64,000 nucleotides of DNA from Pachyseris speciosa. Lineage: Eukaryota > Cnidaria > Anthozoa > Scleractinia > Pachyseridae. A program made the translations under genes and the position numbers. The notes below the pieces were generated by a model, which saw nothing but the letters and a program-made list of their open reading frames with translations, made no database searches and was not told the origin of the DNA. Position 1 is the first letter of the stretch, and every line of letters begins with the position of its first letter. Shown piece by piece: positions 42,767-54,140 of the stretch. Location: NCBI GenBank assembly GCA_016490735.1, contig JAEMWC010000365.1:600001-664000 (forward strand), in the 5' to 3' direction.

Positions 42767-42912
42767 ATAGAGGGTTTTCACATGACGTCACGGCCGCCAT
42801 ATTGGAAGTACAAAACAAAAGAATGAATTTCCTTCGGGAAATAAATTTATTGTTGTGTAAATAATTTTTATTGTTTTGTACCTCCAACATGGCCGCCGTG
42901 AAAACCCTCTAT
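42767..42912. mobile_element. 146-bp MITE with ATAGAGGGTTTTCAC termini
   Basis: ATAGAGGGTTTTCAC at the left and GTGAAAACCCTCTAT at the right are exact inverses. The arms continue imperfectly through GGCCGCCATATTGG against CCAACATGGCCGCC and GTACAAAAC against GTTTTGTAC. The left arm includes a TGACGTCA palindrome. Confidence 0.85.
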
Positions 42913-43596
42913 TTGCTCATATGCATTTGAAAAATAGAATATTGGTGACGACAAAATATACTAAAATCGTGACTAAAATGTATATTTCTATACTGTGGGA
43001 ATTTAATTGCGTTATACAATTTGTTGTACCGACTGAGATAAACTAAATGTCAAGTTTCTCGCGCGCTCAGATGACATTTTAATTTATTATGCGCCACAGA
43101 AATGAGAGCAATTTAGCTTAGAAAAATCTTTTCCTCTTGCATTTTGTCAGTTGAAAATTCACCTTCCGGAGTATCTTTTACGTAGTTTTTTATTTTTATG
43201 CCTTTTACGCGAATTAAAAGACAGAACTTGAGGAAGTTGTTTTGCTCAAAATGAAAAAAAATAACAACAACAACTCAATGTAAAATCACGAGCCACAGAA
43301 AGCGCGTGAAAAATTAAGCCTCGTTTTGCTTGGGTGTCTCGTTTTGGTTAAGTTGACCTGACTTGAGCCTGCGATCCAATCGAAAACCATTACCCGGTCA
43401 GCGGTCAACTTCAAAAACACAACTGACCTCGACGAGCTCTAAAATTGAGCCCGCGATATGGTCACGTGGTACTTGTCAGTGGAAACCGTAGTTTTGACAG
43501 CTGTCAATTGGCCATGACACGGATGTTCTATAACAAAGATGTACGCTGTAAACTAGGTGATCAGCTGGAGTATGGCGGCCATGTTGGGTTATTATG

Positions 43597-43627
<31 letters not shown>

Positions 43628-43779
43628 GACGTCGTCGTCGTCGTGCGCGCCCACGAGCAATACCGCTAGCCATTTTTACCATGAGAAAAGCAGTTGACGA
43701 GTTTCTATAAGTATGGTGCTCCGCTTGGCAGCACTGCGGGCCGCCTGAGCTCCGCTATAAACGAAATGAGTCGGGTCGT
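42913..43779. other. Intergenic DNA, nothing recognised
   Basis: A (GTC)n run near 43629-43642 is the only simple repeat. The open frame over it is arginine-rich by composition only. Confidence 0.4.
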
Positions 43780-44040
43780 CAATTGCTGTTGACGACCCGA
43801 CTCACCGGATGTCGGGTCGTGAAGATTAAAAAGGAAGTAATGTTTACTGCCGGAAGTCAAATGGCCTGGGGCACCGGATGTCAGGTCGCAAAGTTTAAAA
43901 AAGAAGTCAGCTTTACTGCCGGAAGTCAGACGGCCTGGGACAGCTTCAAAGATCTCGACGGATCGTGACGATCCGATCAGGTTGTGACTGTGACCCTTCA
44001 TTTGAAAAGTCGACCCGACTACTGGAAATGTCAGGTGGTT
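43780..44040. repeat. GTCGGGTCG/CCGGAAGT repeat complex, copy 2
   Basis: CACCGGATGTCGGGTCGTGA, GCCGGAAGTCA and CACCGGATGTCAGGTCGC alternate with AAGTTTAAAAAAGAAGTC-like spacers. Same vocabulary as 26618-27020. A LINE begins at its right edge. Confidence 0.65.
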
Positions 44041-44041
44041 A

Positions 44042-44866
44042 GAGACATACATACATACTTTATTTATTTATACATGGTAAATCTTCATTCTGTAGTACAT
44101 TAATAAAATTAATTAAAACAACACTGTTTTACAAGATTGCCGTGTGGGAGCCCAACTGACAATCGCTGTAAAATTTGTCAAGTTCCCTTTTAAAATATCC
44201 AAGAGAGTCTGATTTTCTTAATTTACGGGTAGGCTATTCCATAGTAGCGCCCCGCTGTAGCCCAAGGCACGCTTACAATAGTTCGTGCGTGGCTTGGGAG
44301 GGTTTAGTTTAATCTCAGAATCTCTTAAGTTATACGGTGTACTACGGATGCCAAATAAATCCTGCAGGTACGCTGGGGAAAGCCCTTAAACATTGACATC
44401 GCCTTAAGCTTTTTCCTTCGTGTGGAGAGATTGTCCCAGTTGAGCCTATTTAGGAGGATACTGGCACTAGTGTCGTAACTGGACCTGGTAATGACCCTGG
44501 CAGCCCTAGTTTGGAGTTTCTGGAGTTTGTCGCTCAAGGTAACGCTGAGCTCATCCCAAACAGGGCAGCAATAGTCAAAGTGGGGCAAAATCAACGCCTG
44601 GTAGATTTGAAGAGCGGTACTTTCGGAGATGAATGGTCTTATTCTTTTAAGGGCGCGTATGGCTGAGGATATCTTCTTACTAATTTCTTCTATATGTTTT
44701 GTCCATGAAAGGTGTTCGTTAATAAACAAGCCCAACGATTTAGCTTCTTTGACTTTTTTTGATCGATTTCCCGTCGATCTCAATAACGATCTCGTTATTC
44801 GATAGAGCATGTATTCGTTGATTTGACCCAATTACCATGAATTTAGTTTTAGACAGGAAAAAGCTG
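44042..44866 (-). mobile_element. 5'-truncated LINE (Jockey/CR1-like), C-terminal RT end
   Basis: The main frame (44830-44325) has the C-terminal reverse-transcriptase thumb region: SLGLFINEHLSWTKHIEEIS, IYQALILPHFDYCCPVW and LQTRAARVIT, typical of Jockey/CR1-type elements. A frameshift at the A7 run near 44757 separates it from the preceding KTKFMVIG segment. The 3' end at 44042-44060 is an (ATGT)n-like tail on the coding strand. The insertion separates the two repeat families at 43.8 and 44.9 kb. Confidence 0.75.
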
Positions 44867-45620
44867 GTGTATAAGCCTCGTTCTAGGAGTCCGAAAAAGC
44901 GCGCGTTACTCGTGTATACCTAAACCATAAGCAGAAAAGGCGCAACCGACAGAAACAAGCGCGCTACTCATGTGTATGCCTCGCTCTTTAAGCCATGAGC
45001 AGAAGCAAGCGCGCGTTACTTATGTATATGCCTCGTTCTTTAAGCCACGAGTCGAAACAAGCGCGCGTTAATTGTCTATGCTTCGTTCTGAATCGAAATA
45101 AGCGCGCTACACATATGTGTACTTCGTTCTCCAAGCCACAAGCAGAAAGAAGCGCGCGTTACTCGTGTATATGCCTCGTTCTTTAAGCCATGAGTCCAAA
45201 CAAGCGCGCGTTACTCGAGTATATCACAATCAGAAAGGCGCAACCGACAGAAACAAGCGCGCTACACATGTGTATGCCTCGTTCTTTAAACCACGAGCAG
45301 AAACAAGCGCGCGTTACTTATGTATATGCCTCGTTCTTTAAGCCACGAGTCGAAACAAGTGAAAAAATGCATCTCATTAGCAGAAATAATAACATGGGGA
45401 GGATCGAAACAAGCGCGCTACACATGTGTATGCCTCGTTATCTAACCCATGAACAGAAAGAAGCGCGCGTTACTGATGTATATAGCTCGTTCTTTTTAAA
45501 AGCCACGCGTCCAAACAAGCGCGTATACCTCGTTGTTTAAACCACAAGCAGAAAGGCGCAATCGGCAGAAACAAGCGCGCTACACATGTGTGTGCCTCGT
45601 TCGAACGACTCGTACGACTT
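44866..45620. repeat. Minisatellite, CCTCGTTCTTTAAGCCACGAG unit, block 3
   Basis: About ten units of 55-65 bp, alternating CACATGTGTATGCCTCGTTC and AAACAAGCGCGCGTTACT. Same family as 27030-28000. The tandem open frames with ASFFKPR-like peptides reflect the repeat. Confidence 0.8.
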
Positions 45621-46597
45621 GACAATAATATCACAGGATTTCTAAGTACCTTTAATGAGATGCATTTGTCCACTAGACAACCGCTTCCTCCATTCGAACG
45701 ACTCGTACGACTCGACAATACGATCGCAGTGACCCATGCCATATCTAACTCGCTCCAAAATTCGAATTCCCCCTAATGAGATGTAGTTCTCCACTCGACA
45801 ATTTGTCTGCGGACTCGAGAATCATACTTTAGCGATATTAATGCCCTGACAGCATAAAAAAGGGATATTTGAAGACAATTGTAAACTCCGAATGTTGTAT
45901 GCGTTGTTTTGAAAGCGTTCGTTCTAAAATATTCAAGAAATGGTTTTCTTCTTTTCTCAAGTGTCATAGCGATACACAAGCATGCCTTCTAGAAAAGGAG
46001 AGAGCCATGATACCTATAACGTGTGGACGGATAACTCCTTACACCTGTTAAAAAATGAGTATGGGTTTTCTTGAAGCGTTGTTATTAAAGCAACGCTCCA
46101 AAAATGCTTTCCAATCGATCAGTTCACGTTCGTTGTTGATTTGATTTAACTACATCGCATCAAAACACCGTCATCGGAGCAATACAAGAGGTCCGGTGTA
46201 GTTTGTTAGATTAATGGGTGATCAATTGGTTATGACTTTAGTACGTGTGGTGGCTCCTAATGGAACCGTTTTCTTTTTGGTTCGCTGGTCAGTGTCTTCA
46301 GTCCCTGACATGGCAGGTCGCGTGGAAGGCCATCCAGGTACAGATATTTCTGGTAATCGACGTCGCAGTAGAGCCACGAGTGTCTCTTGGTATATGCGTT
46401 GTTGAGGATGAAGTCTAGTTGTCTTGCCCGTTTCTCCGCCAATTGCCTGTCACTCCAAAACTGGGACAGCATTATCCATCGTTTGAAGAGATACGGGGAA
46501 CAGCCGTTCCCGAGGAAAAACAAGGTTAATTTAAACTCTGCGCGATCGCCAATTGCCGGTTTTTCTCCAAAATGCTAAGTTCATTTGCTGGGGCCAA
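45621..46597. other. Intergenic DNA with a short direct repeat
   Basis: TTCGAACGACTCGTACGACT occurs at 45600 and 45694. An 88-codon minus-strand frame at 46257-46523 has no recognised domain. Confidence 0.4.
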
Positions 46598-46985
46598 ACA
46601 ACATTTCTGACCCCCTCTATAGCGTTATGCTAGAATATTTCTAAGTCTCTCGCCAAATGACTTCCGGTGAGTCGGGTCGTCTTTTCATATGACGGGTCGT
46701 GACGATCCGAGTCGGATCGACTCCATTGCATCCGACAACATTTCTGACCCCCTCTATAGTGTTATCCTCGACTTTTTATAAGTCTCTTGGCAAATGACTT
46801 CCGGTTAGTCGGGTCGTCTTTTGATATGACAGGCCGTGACGATCCGAGTCGGATCGACTCCATCCGACAATATTTATGACCCCTCTATAGCGTTATGCTG
46901 GACTTTTTCTAAGTCTCTCGCCAAATGACTTCCGAGGAGACGGGCCGTCAACCACCTTAGTCGATCCGACTCACAACGGGTGTAT
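46598..46985 (+). repeat. Three tandem units of about 130-138 bp
   Basis: Units start at 46598, 46736 and 46867 with CAAYATTTMTGACCCC, continue through TCTATAGYGTTATSCT and AAATGACTTCCGGTGAGTCG, and end with CGAGTCGGATCGACTCCAT. The end part belongs to the GTCGGGTCG family at 26.6 and 43.8 kb. Confidence 0.85.
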
Positions 46986-49395
46986 TGGACAACCTTCATT
47001 ATTTTTCACGTCTGTACTTTCCGCCCTTAATCACCAAAAGAACAATGGCAACAAATAATTTAGTACCTTGACCGGATAAAAAAAAATTACTACCGGATAA
47101 AAAAAAATGATGACTGGTTTCTAATACCACACAACGAAGGAGGCGCGTCCATCGGAATGCCGGGACGCGTTCCAGTTTTTGAAGGCTCTTCAACTAAGTT
47201 CATATTACAAATAAACATTCCACTGACTTTATTTTCTATTTCTCGGAAAAGAATGTTGCTCTGTTCCAAGCAAGAGACTTCAACTTTTTTGGGAGACGCT
47301 TTTGCACATGGAATGCATATTTTACACATGGTTGAGCAAAAGCTTAAGCCATGAATTATAGAGCACAACATAATATTTGTGGTTATCTTCGTAACTTATG
47401 ACAGTTTTATACTCCAATACTCAAGCGTTCTTATGCAGTAGTCATTAGAAAACCCTTATAATTAGACTTACAGAGAACCATACACCCAGAAAATCTTTCG
47501 TTCAGCCTCCAAACAAACGATTAACCTTGCGTCTCTTTTTCATTTCACGCAGAACTTCCACCCATCGACGTCTGACGGTATTCAAGTAGTCACTTGGTAT
47601 GACTTGATTCATAGACCCAACATCCATCTTTTTCATCTTTTAAGATAGCATTGCTAATACTATTCCACTGTAATTTTTTTATATAGTTTGAGCGATTTTT
47701 ATATACGGTCTTAAATTTCAAGTTAACGTTGAATAGTAAACTACGTCATAGAACTCAACTCGTCACCATCACCCCTCTTTGAGTGGCTTGAATCTGTTTT
47801 CAGTTGACCTTACTTGGAGAAAGTATACTTTTAAAACCGTGTAAAAGACTATAAGAGTCTCTTTTCCAGAAATGTCAAAGAATGGAAACTCGGCTCTGCC
47901 TAGTCACTTAAATGGAATCTACCAGTTACCGGAATCATGAATTTGGGGTACTCGACGAATGAGTTATTTCAATCAAACAGACAGGATTTCTCAACGCTTT
48001 GGCGTGATTCAACAAAACAATCATCTTTCCGTCCTTCTCTAGTCCTTTTCCATCATTTTAGGAGACCCACGGCAGATAAACGCGACAGGAGGAAGAATTC
48101 ACGGTCGGAATCGGGACTACCGAAAGTCTACAATACGTGCACTAGCCCCGAGTTTCCCAGGAATTAGATTCTCACGCAGTCGTTTTTAGGGGACTCGTAT
48201 TACACCTCTTCCCCACAAACGCCTGCTTAACTGAGCACCATATTCCTTTCTCAGGCTAAGCTAATCACATCGAACATTCTTAATTCGGAAAAGTTGACCT
48301 TCCAAGGTTTACCTTGGCCTCAGGACGCTTTTCTCGGAAATAGTTCTGAGCACCGTGTGCTCTAAGTTCAAAATTGCTCGTTTAAATGCGTATCAACGGA
48401 CTGAATTTATAAGAGAAAATAGCGATATTTTCCTTAATATTTGCCGACTGGTTACGGAAAAGTCGCTTATTTATCAAGCTTTGCCTTCAATCTTCGATAT
48501 TCTCGCCGCTGGTCATGTTGCAGTTGTTTTTTCACTTCTCGTGAGTTTGTTTCGAAAATTCGAAGCCAGTTTTTTTTTTCTCCAATATGAAAATTGGTGT
48601 TTTAAGAAAAATTTTGAGGGAAAAATAATTTACTAAAACTAGCAGGAACTTATTTTAAAATAAAAGTTGGGCCTCTCATTAAAATTCTAGCCAAAGACCT
48701 GGAGTCTGGTGAATAGTCATGACATCATTCGTGTGTACTTAGTACAGTGCGTCACTCTGATTTTGTGAGGTTCATGGAATAAAAATGTCGGAGAACTTTC
48801 CAGTGTTAAGCTTTTTCGTGTTCTCAGATACGTTTCACGCCCCAAGTAGACTGCGCCGACAATTAGTTGGGACAATTGGGGGATTGGTTCGCTCTTCTGC
48901 ATGGCCAGCTGAATGTACGTGTACTACACTTGAAAAACCGTCTCGGAGGTACAATTGATTGGAGCATACTTCTACAAAGCAGAAGAACTCATTGAAAACT
49001 CCGCAAACGTTTTTTATTACTCAAAATAGCCTGGTAGTTGCATTACAAAGTCACGCAAACTAACTGCTTATAAAAACAAGCAAGTGTAGTGAATGTTATG
49101 GCTGAATAACCGTGTTTGCTTACTATCTCAGAGATTTAGTATTTTAGGTTATGCATTCGTAATGTTTCTGCGATAGTTGTACAGTAAATTATTTCAAAAT
49201 TTAGTGCTTTTCAACTGTTATAACTTGACCTGTAGATAATTTGGTACGATGTCACTAAAGACAAGATTTCCTACAGTTAAGGTACATCTCTCTTGAGGTT
49301 ACGGCTGCATGAAGTGCCGTGTGCGTTTGCTTGTTTTCTGTACGAATTTTTCACTGCCGTCATGTGCGGTAAACTCAGCTGCAGTCATTAACAAG
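46986..49395. other. Intergenic DNA, no supported gene
   Basis: Several open frames of 60-93 codons (47157-47371, 47937-48167, 48355-48636) have no recognised motif. TTTTTTATT at about 49011-49019 gives AATAAA on the minus strand and could serve as the poly(A) signal of the gene that ends at 49396. Confidence 0.4.
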
Positions 49396-51589
49396 TTACA
49401 GGAGGATGGATTCCAATTCCACTTTCATAGCCTCAACAAGTCGGTCTATGTGGTCTTCAGTGTTGTAGATATGAGGTGAGAATCGCATTCTGTTGCCCTT
49501 CTTGGTAGAGACGCCAATCTTGTGATTCTCGTACAACCTGTCATATAATTGCTCACTCAGTGGCTTTTCAGGAGCCTCTTCATCTTTGCCTTTGCCATGC
49601 TTGGACCTCTTGCCGCCCGAAGACTTGATCACGTCGTCTTTAAACTTGATCACCATGATAGCATGGAACATGCTCATCTGTGGAGGCGTCTCAATCACGA
49701 AGACTGGCTCCCCCAACTCTTGCATTAGTCTCTCTAGATTGCGTCTCAGCCGGATGGTCAGCGCCTTGAGCCTGTTTGCTATCCTGTCGTAGCCGATCAG
49801 ACCCATCAGATCGGCGGTGTACAAAAGCCCGATGAGGTTGGTGTCGTTTCTCTGGCCCACCATCTCAAACCTAGAGGCGTCTTTCGGAAGGTGGTCGTCT
49901 TTCGTCATTGTGGGTGGCGCGTGCATCTCTCCATTATAACCAATATCCTTGGGCGCGAAGTTCTCGATGCACTCTTTCCTCATGTACAGGATCCCGGTTT
50001 CCTTGGGTCCTAAGAACCATTTGTGGCTACCTCCGCTGTAACTGTCACAACCCATGTCTTTAAGGTCGTGTTTGATAGCGCCCCAAGATTGGGCCCCATC
50101 GACGTGGACATGAATATTCTTGTTCACTTTGTGAATTTCTGTACACAAATGTTTGGCTGGGAGATGAGTGCCGCTCAAGTGGGAAATCTGCAGAGATATG
50201 AACGGACCACAGCTTAGTTCATCTTGTTCCCATCGCCCACAGAGAGCATTGACTAAGATAAGTCATTTGAGTTGGCAGTCGCAAATCATTCGTGACTTAT
50301 TATTAAATCGTTCTCCGCATCCAAACTAATCCAGATAAATAAAAACGGCTTTTACCGGCCACTGTCAACACTGAAACGCTGCATCGGCTTCCAAAACGCT
50401 TAAATTTTTGCCCATATTATTTCCTGTGATTTCAGCGTTTTCAAAAGCGGGGCACCGTTTTCGACGTGCACAATGAAACACTCAGCCGAGGTTTGATCAC
50501 ATGACCCATACTGAGCTTTGAGCTTGTGTTACTTAGAAGATCATAAGTTAAGCTCAATGAGCACGTAAACGTACAAAAGTTAATCGTTTTTTTAGCAATC
50601 AACTATAAACAAACTGCGGAGGGAGTTTTGGTCGGACTCATCAATCAAGGACGAAAGAAGTAAATTTTTCGGTCTAAGATATCGAATACTTTTGGAAATA
50701 ACTCTTATACGGCAATCCGACGTACAGGGAAACAGAAATTATAGGAGTGGTCTGAATGTAACCAATAATTGACATCAGCCTGCGGTCTGATATCCATGCA
50801 GATAGCCAAAAGCGCTTCGAAAACTTATGAACTGGTTTAAAGTTCTGACATAACTAAAGCAGAGCAAAGACAAGACAACTAGGAAGCTGAGACAGCAAAA
50901 TTTGATCAAAAAAACAAGAGTTCAGCCCTATTCTTAACGCCGCTTACCTCGCTGAAGGCCACAATCTTCGTCTTCGAATTGACTTTTGCTAGGAACTTCT
51001 GCACAATCTTGGCTGGGTCTTGTTCGCCATCAAGCTTAACAAGTACGATGTTAATGTTTGGGAATCGGTCCTTCCTGATTTTCCAAGCTGATTCGCCGCC
51101 TGTCGGGTGATTCTCGTCCCAGAGGACGACCTCCTCCTCAGGCTGGAAAGTTAGTCCGTTGTTGAGCACGGCGTTGGGGTCCGAGCCATTCCTCACAAAA
51201 GCAATCAACTCTGGTTCCACGTTCAGCTGTGCAGCGATCAGCGCCCGGGCGATCCCGATGGTGTGGACAAACGGTTTGATTCGCTTCTGGATGGAAATAT
51301 CCCGGTTCCAATCGAGTGCTGTGGCATTTAGGAACAGCTGAACTGGGTGGAACAGGATCGAAAGATTTGCAGCGTTGATCGGGACACAATCTGCATAGTC
51401 ATCAAAGTCAAAAAGGCTGCGAATGTATTTCCAGAACTCGTCTTCATCGCTGGTGCCTACGATGGTGTTGACGATCTCTGCGAACGTTTTCTGGAAGGAG
51501 GCAAAATTCTCGCGACCTAAGAGCCCATGGCAGCGATACCAGTGTGCCACTTTAAAGGTGGGGCGCTCCTCGGGAGTGATTTTGTTCAT
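49396..51589 (-). CDS. Class V PLP-dependent aminotransferase-like enzyme (isopenicillin N epimerase-like)
   Basis: Two exons, 51589-50948 (642 nt) and 50187-49396 (792 nt), join in phase 0 (donor GAG/GTAAGC, acceptor TCTGCAG) to give 477 aa. The fold-type I pattern is clear: DFDDYADCVPINAANL near the N-terminus, VHVDGAQSWGAI with the cofactor-contacting Asp, then SGGSHKWFLGPKETGILY with the Schiff-base Lys, and RMRFSPHIYNTEDHIDRLV at the end. A Lys/Glu-rich loop (GGKRSKHGKGKDEE) is inserted late. Family members catalyse epimerisation, desulphuration or C-S lysis with pyridoxal phosphate; substrate unknown. ATG 51589 is chosen as the first Met before the conserved region, but the frame is open upstream to an acceptor-like TATTTAG at about 51669, so more N-terminal exons are possible. 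No stop or frameshift: probably active. Confidence 0.8.
50188..50947 (-). other. Intron of the aminotransferase-like gene
   Basis: 760 nt with canonical GTAAGC and CAG ends. No internal feature recognised. Confidence 0.65.
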
Positions 51590-51669
51590 GATGAAGCCAA
51601 GATGTTGCCTGAGTGAAATCTCAATTGCAACTGAGACCAGCTTCAACTCAATCCCTTTAAGCCCCACTA

Positions 51670-52300
51670 AATAGAGACCAGCGTTTTAATTTCTCCTTAT
51701 GATAAATCGTTTTGATAAGTCATACAAGTTATGAGAGTAAGCCAAATGATCATAAACGTTATGATGCTGAAACGACTTCTCTTAACTAGCATCACAGGAT
51801 ATATATAGGAAGGAGTGGGGAGAAGATTCATGTTGGTGTGAGGGCTTTAAGGGTTAAACTGGCTATCAAGTGCTCTTTATATTCAAATATTAATAGGCGT
51901 CATCTTGACAGTATTGGTGTCACGGATTTTTTCGTGCACTTAGTTTTCACATATTTTTCCTCACGGCCTCACAAGTTCTTTTTTCAGTTTCATTATTTTC
52001 TTTCCCCTTTATCAAAGCCTCATTAGTTTTTTCTCAGTTTCCATTGTTTCGTCTTTCTTTACATCGTCATTACTTTTCTGTTTAATTAGCTTTCATTTTG
52101 TACATAGCTTTAATTTGTTACTTAACCCTGTGTATTAATTTCATATCTGATTGTTTCCCGTATTATTTGGTTGTTATTGTAATCTTGGTGTGAGTCCCTT
52201 GAGTGTAATCATTTAATAATAGCAATAAGTCATTTATTGATGCCATGTAATTAACTTGTGGTCTGTAACTTGTAATGTTTACAACACTAACGCGATTATT
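51670..52300. other. Upstream flank of the aminotransferase-like gene
   Basis: AT-rich with many TTTCATT-like words. GGATATATATAGG near 51798 is TATA-like but its orientation and role cannot be judged. Confidence 0.35.
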
Positions 52301-52310
52301 GTAAACAACT

Positions 52311-52560
52311 TGTGAAATGAATATTTTTAAGTAGTATCGTTGATGTGTTAGAAAAGCATGCATGTGACCAAACAGCTGCAAAAGTAGTTCTCACGTGAAT
52401 ATTGCAAACTCCTTGTGGAATGAATAATTTGACGAAGTATCGCTGATGTGTGAGCAAAGCATGCACGTGACCAAACAGCTGCTTGTTCACTCCTTTTTTG
52501 GAATGAATAATTTGACGTAGTAATCGTTGATGTGTGAGAAAAGCATGCAAGACGTGTATT
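52311..52560 (+). repeat. Three tandem units of about 95 bp
   Basis: Each unit has TTGTGRAATGAATAAT, GACGWAGTATCGYTGATGTG and AAAGCATGCAYGTGACC, then AAACAGCTGC. Starts are near 52311, 52412 and 52498, the last truncated. The middle unit contains CACGTG and all full units contain CAGCTG. Confidence 0.8.
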
Positions 52561-52689
52561 AGTATTACTTGTGAAATTGTCATTGTTCGGAATCCTTGAT
52601 TGTTTGGACAAAGATTGTTTTCATTTACGAATATTTGTGTAATTTGCGGTAAAAACAATTAAGCAGACGTAGAATTTGTTAGTGTGGTG

Positions 52690-54140
52690 GACATACAGGC
52701 ATGGGCGAAGAAGAGGCGTGTGTCGTTTCAGAGTACCAAAAACGGAGGAGGAAGACTGCGTTCTTTTGGAGAGCACGGTTCCTAAAAACACCCAACATAA
52801 CACCAAGTGGGCAAAGCAGTCGAACAGACGAAACACCCATACAGCTGTCAAGTTGTCTCGAGCTTGACTTGACAAAAATTCAAGATTTTAGCACTCTACT
52901 CAAAGAGATGAATGGTGAAAGTGTGAATCTGTAGCTGAGTCGATTTGTTGAAGAATTACGCAATTGTAGTGGGCAGAGATACCCGGCTCAAACTCAGTAT
53001 GGGTTATTATCAAACGTTATTTGAGCGACATCAATGGATTCGATCCCTTGGCAAGAGGAGATAACAGGTTTGAGGACATTGAAATCGAGATTTATTTTTT
53101 GTTTATATTGCAGAGTTATTATTCCAGGTTTAGGCTGTTTCGCAAAGTTCCTGATGGTGAAATGCGTGATTCAGCAAAGAATGGGGTGGATTTGAAGACG
53201 AAGAAAGAAGATAGAAGAGATCACAGTGAAGGAGAAAGAGTTGTTTTGGCAGAAAGTGCTGCTGGGAGAAGCGTCAGCTGAGTGTCTTTTGCATACAATT
53301 TACTACAGTTTATTGTGGGAAGTTGTTTGGGTTAAGAGCAAGCAAGCAAACGCTTTTCAGATTTTCCAATATTCTTCTGAAAGAAAATTTCATTATTTTG
53401 AATAAAAGTACTTCCAAAACGTTTCATGGCGGTCTCTCGGATTTAAAACGTAGTGCAAGGTTAATGAAGCATATGTGTCATGAAACTGGAGTCACTCATT
53501 CGCGTTGCTTTCAAAGTTTGTTTCGTTTGTACTTGGATTCAAATCTGTGCCAGTAGTATTGAAGCATTTTATTTTCAGCCGGCGATAGATGGGCCTATTA
53601 CTTATGGCAAGATGACAGTAGGCTTAAATACACTGAGTAAAATACTCCCTGCTAAGTTACGTAAAAAGGCAAGCATTAAAAGGAAGACCGCTCATCGTTT
53701 TGCCCATAACGTGCGCCACAAGGCTTTTTCGCAATGGTGTCAATGAAAAAGAAGACAAGGGAACGCATAGGGTCATAGATCAGATTCTTTATTTCGTTAC
53801 CAAAAGCCAAGCGAAAAGCAAGTCAAGATTGTTAGTGATGCTCTTGCTCCGCCAGAAAATTTGTTTTCTAGTTCGGAAATGAAAACTTGTGTTGTGAGTG
53901 ATATTTGGTCAAGCACGGCAGGTGCTGACATATTAGAAGAAGTGTTAGCGGGTCTCGATATTCTTGACTGTAGTTCAAGGCCAGAACCAAATGTTGTCAA
54001 CAGAGATAGTTTGCATAGTAAAGAAAGCACTGACATTTTACCTGCCTTAGCAAATAAGAATAAAGTGCAAGGGGAGAAAAAGGCGCAAAGCTAAGTGATG
54101 TTTCTACTAATGTTTTGAGTCCAGTTTTTAATAACTGTAC
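52690..54140 (+). pseudogene. Crypton-like tyrosine recombinase pseudogene C
   Basis: Broken frames read in order as one recombinase: VPKTEEEDCVLLESTVPKNT and LDLTKIQDFSTLLKEMNG near the start, then SRFVEELRNCSG, GEMRDSAKNGV, an SKQTLFRFSN stretch and FYFQPAIDGPITYGKMTVGL. The C-terminal catalytic region has TAH, CATRLFRNGVNEK (53706-53746) and GHRSDSLFRYQKPSEKQ (53771-53820), the last holding the presumed nucleophilic Tyr. At least five stops or frame changes are present. This type resembles the recombinase-derived domain of QRICH1/KCTD1-like proteins and Crypton transposases. It is not closely similar to pseudogenes A or B in the window. Confidence 0.65.

Noticed and set aside
45001..45540. 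Repetitive protein gene with ASFFKPR-type units
   Set aside because: Open frames follow a GC-rich minisatellite whose unit length varies, and frames change between units.
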